Shown: positions 22,775-23,060 of the stretch, piece after piece
How the letters are laid out: every line of letters begins with the position of its first letter
Numbering within the stretch: position 1 is the first letter of the stretch
NCBI RefSeq assembly: GCF_958453765.1
Contig: NZ_CAUDZA010000032.1
Span: forward strand, 1 to 23,060
DNA from: Phascolarctobacterium_A succinatutens_B
GTDB lineage: Bacteria > Bacillota > Negativicutes > Acidaminococcales > Acidaminococcaceae
Direction: 5' to 3'
Length of the DNA stretch: 23,060 nt
Program-made: the position numbers and the translations under genes
The notes under the pieces: model-generated
Seen by the model: the letters and a program-made list of their open reading frames with translations, nothing else
The model's database searches: none
What the model was told of the DNA's origin: nothing

Positions 22775-23060
22775 ATGTTTGAGGCATTTTTTGTTGCTTT
22801 GTCTTCTGTATGGGCAGACTCCGGCTTCTCTGCACTGACTGGCGGTCATATAATCATGATCTGCGTCGGTCTGGTTCTGCTTTATCTGGCTATCGCTAAA
22901 GGTTTCGAGCCTTTGCTGCTGTCCCCGATTGCTTTCGGTTGTATTCTGGCTAACATTCCTAAAAACGGTTTCGAAGAACCTGGTGTTATGTCCGTTATTA
23001 TGTACGGTATTCACCACGAAGTATTCCCTCCGTTGATCTTCTTGGGCGTAGGCGCTATGA
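22775..23060 (+). CDS. Na+-translocating decarboxylase beta subunit, second copy (partial)
   Basis: The first 95 codons of a second beta subunit, cut by the window end. It matches the N-terminus of the copy at 20792-21925 at 85 of 95 positions. The differences are scattered and mostly conservative (for example A10S, S23G, N25H, G30C, G41A, Y73S), and the membrane helices and the conserved KGFEPLLLSPIAFG and HHEVFPPLIFLGVGAM stretches are unchanged. AAGGAGG lies in front of the ATG. The Na+ and carboxybiotin site residues lie beyond the window, so its activity cannot be judged. Confidence 0.9.
   Translation, partial: MFEAFFVALSSVWADSGFSALTGGHIIMICVGLVLLYLAIAKGFEPLLLSPIAFGCILANIPKNGFEEPGVMSVIMYGIHHEVFPPLIFLGVGAM

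Noticed and set aside
22683..22838. A 51-codon plus-strand frame starting after AGGGGAG and overlapping the second beta gene
   Set aside because: Its second half is just another frame of the beta gene start, and no matching frame exists in front of the first beta gene. A leader peptide is possible but unsupported.

Overview
The window looks like chromosomal DNA from a diderm Firmicute of the class Negativicutes, most plausibly Acidaminococcaceae (Phascolarctobacterium or Acidaminococcus type). The reasons are Firmicute-style strong Shine-Dalgarno sites and TTGNNN/TATAAT promoters, lysine biosynthesis by the DapL route, an AcrB-type RND pump that needs an outer membrane, and genes for a membrane Na+-translocating decarboxylase. 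The genus is an inference from gene families, not a search result.

Left part (1-8.9 kb), all on +: a gene-poor leader with a possible decayed minus-strand reading frame; an NhaC-family antiporter behind two near-consensus promoters; a MATE exporter; the lysine/peptidoglycan pair dapF-dapL, each followed by its own hairpin terminator; and a three-gene polar amino acid ABC importer (lipoprotein, permease, ATPase) with an internal terminator-like hairpin after the binding-protein gene.

Middle (9-15.6 kb): a secreted DUF4127 protein and a GNAT acetyltransferase form a two-gene operon. A bidirectional terminator separates them from a minus-strand NitT/TauT-type ABC importer (lipoprotein, ATPase, permease), which has a long hairpin between the binding-protein and ATPase genes. 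A secreted protein with a DUF3298/PdaC-like C-terminus follows on +.

Right part (15.6-23.06 kb): an RND efflux operon (lipoprotein adaptor and HAE1 pump, no outer-membrane channel gene) with a TetR-type palindrome upstream. Then come two tandem copies of a two-gene module: a 42-43 residue OadG-like single-helix protein followed by a Na+-translocating decarboxylase beta subunit. The second beta gene is cut by the window end. Each copy has its own leader with a shared, exactly spaced promoter element (GTGTGAC-N4-GCAAC-N20-TTTATACTTA), but the leaders and intergenic RNAs otherwise differ. No carboxyltransferase alpha gene or biotin carrier gene is visible. This duplicated, separately promoted membrane module is the most unusual thing in the window.

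No rRNA, tRNA, CRISPR array, insertion sequence or phage gene was seen.
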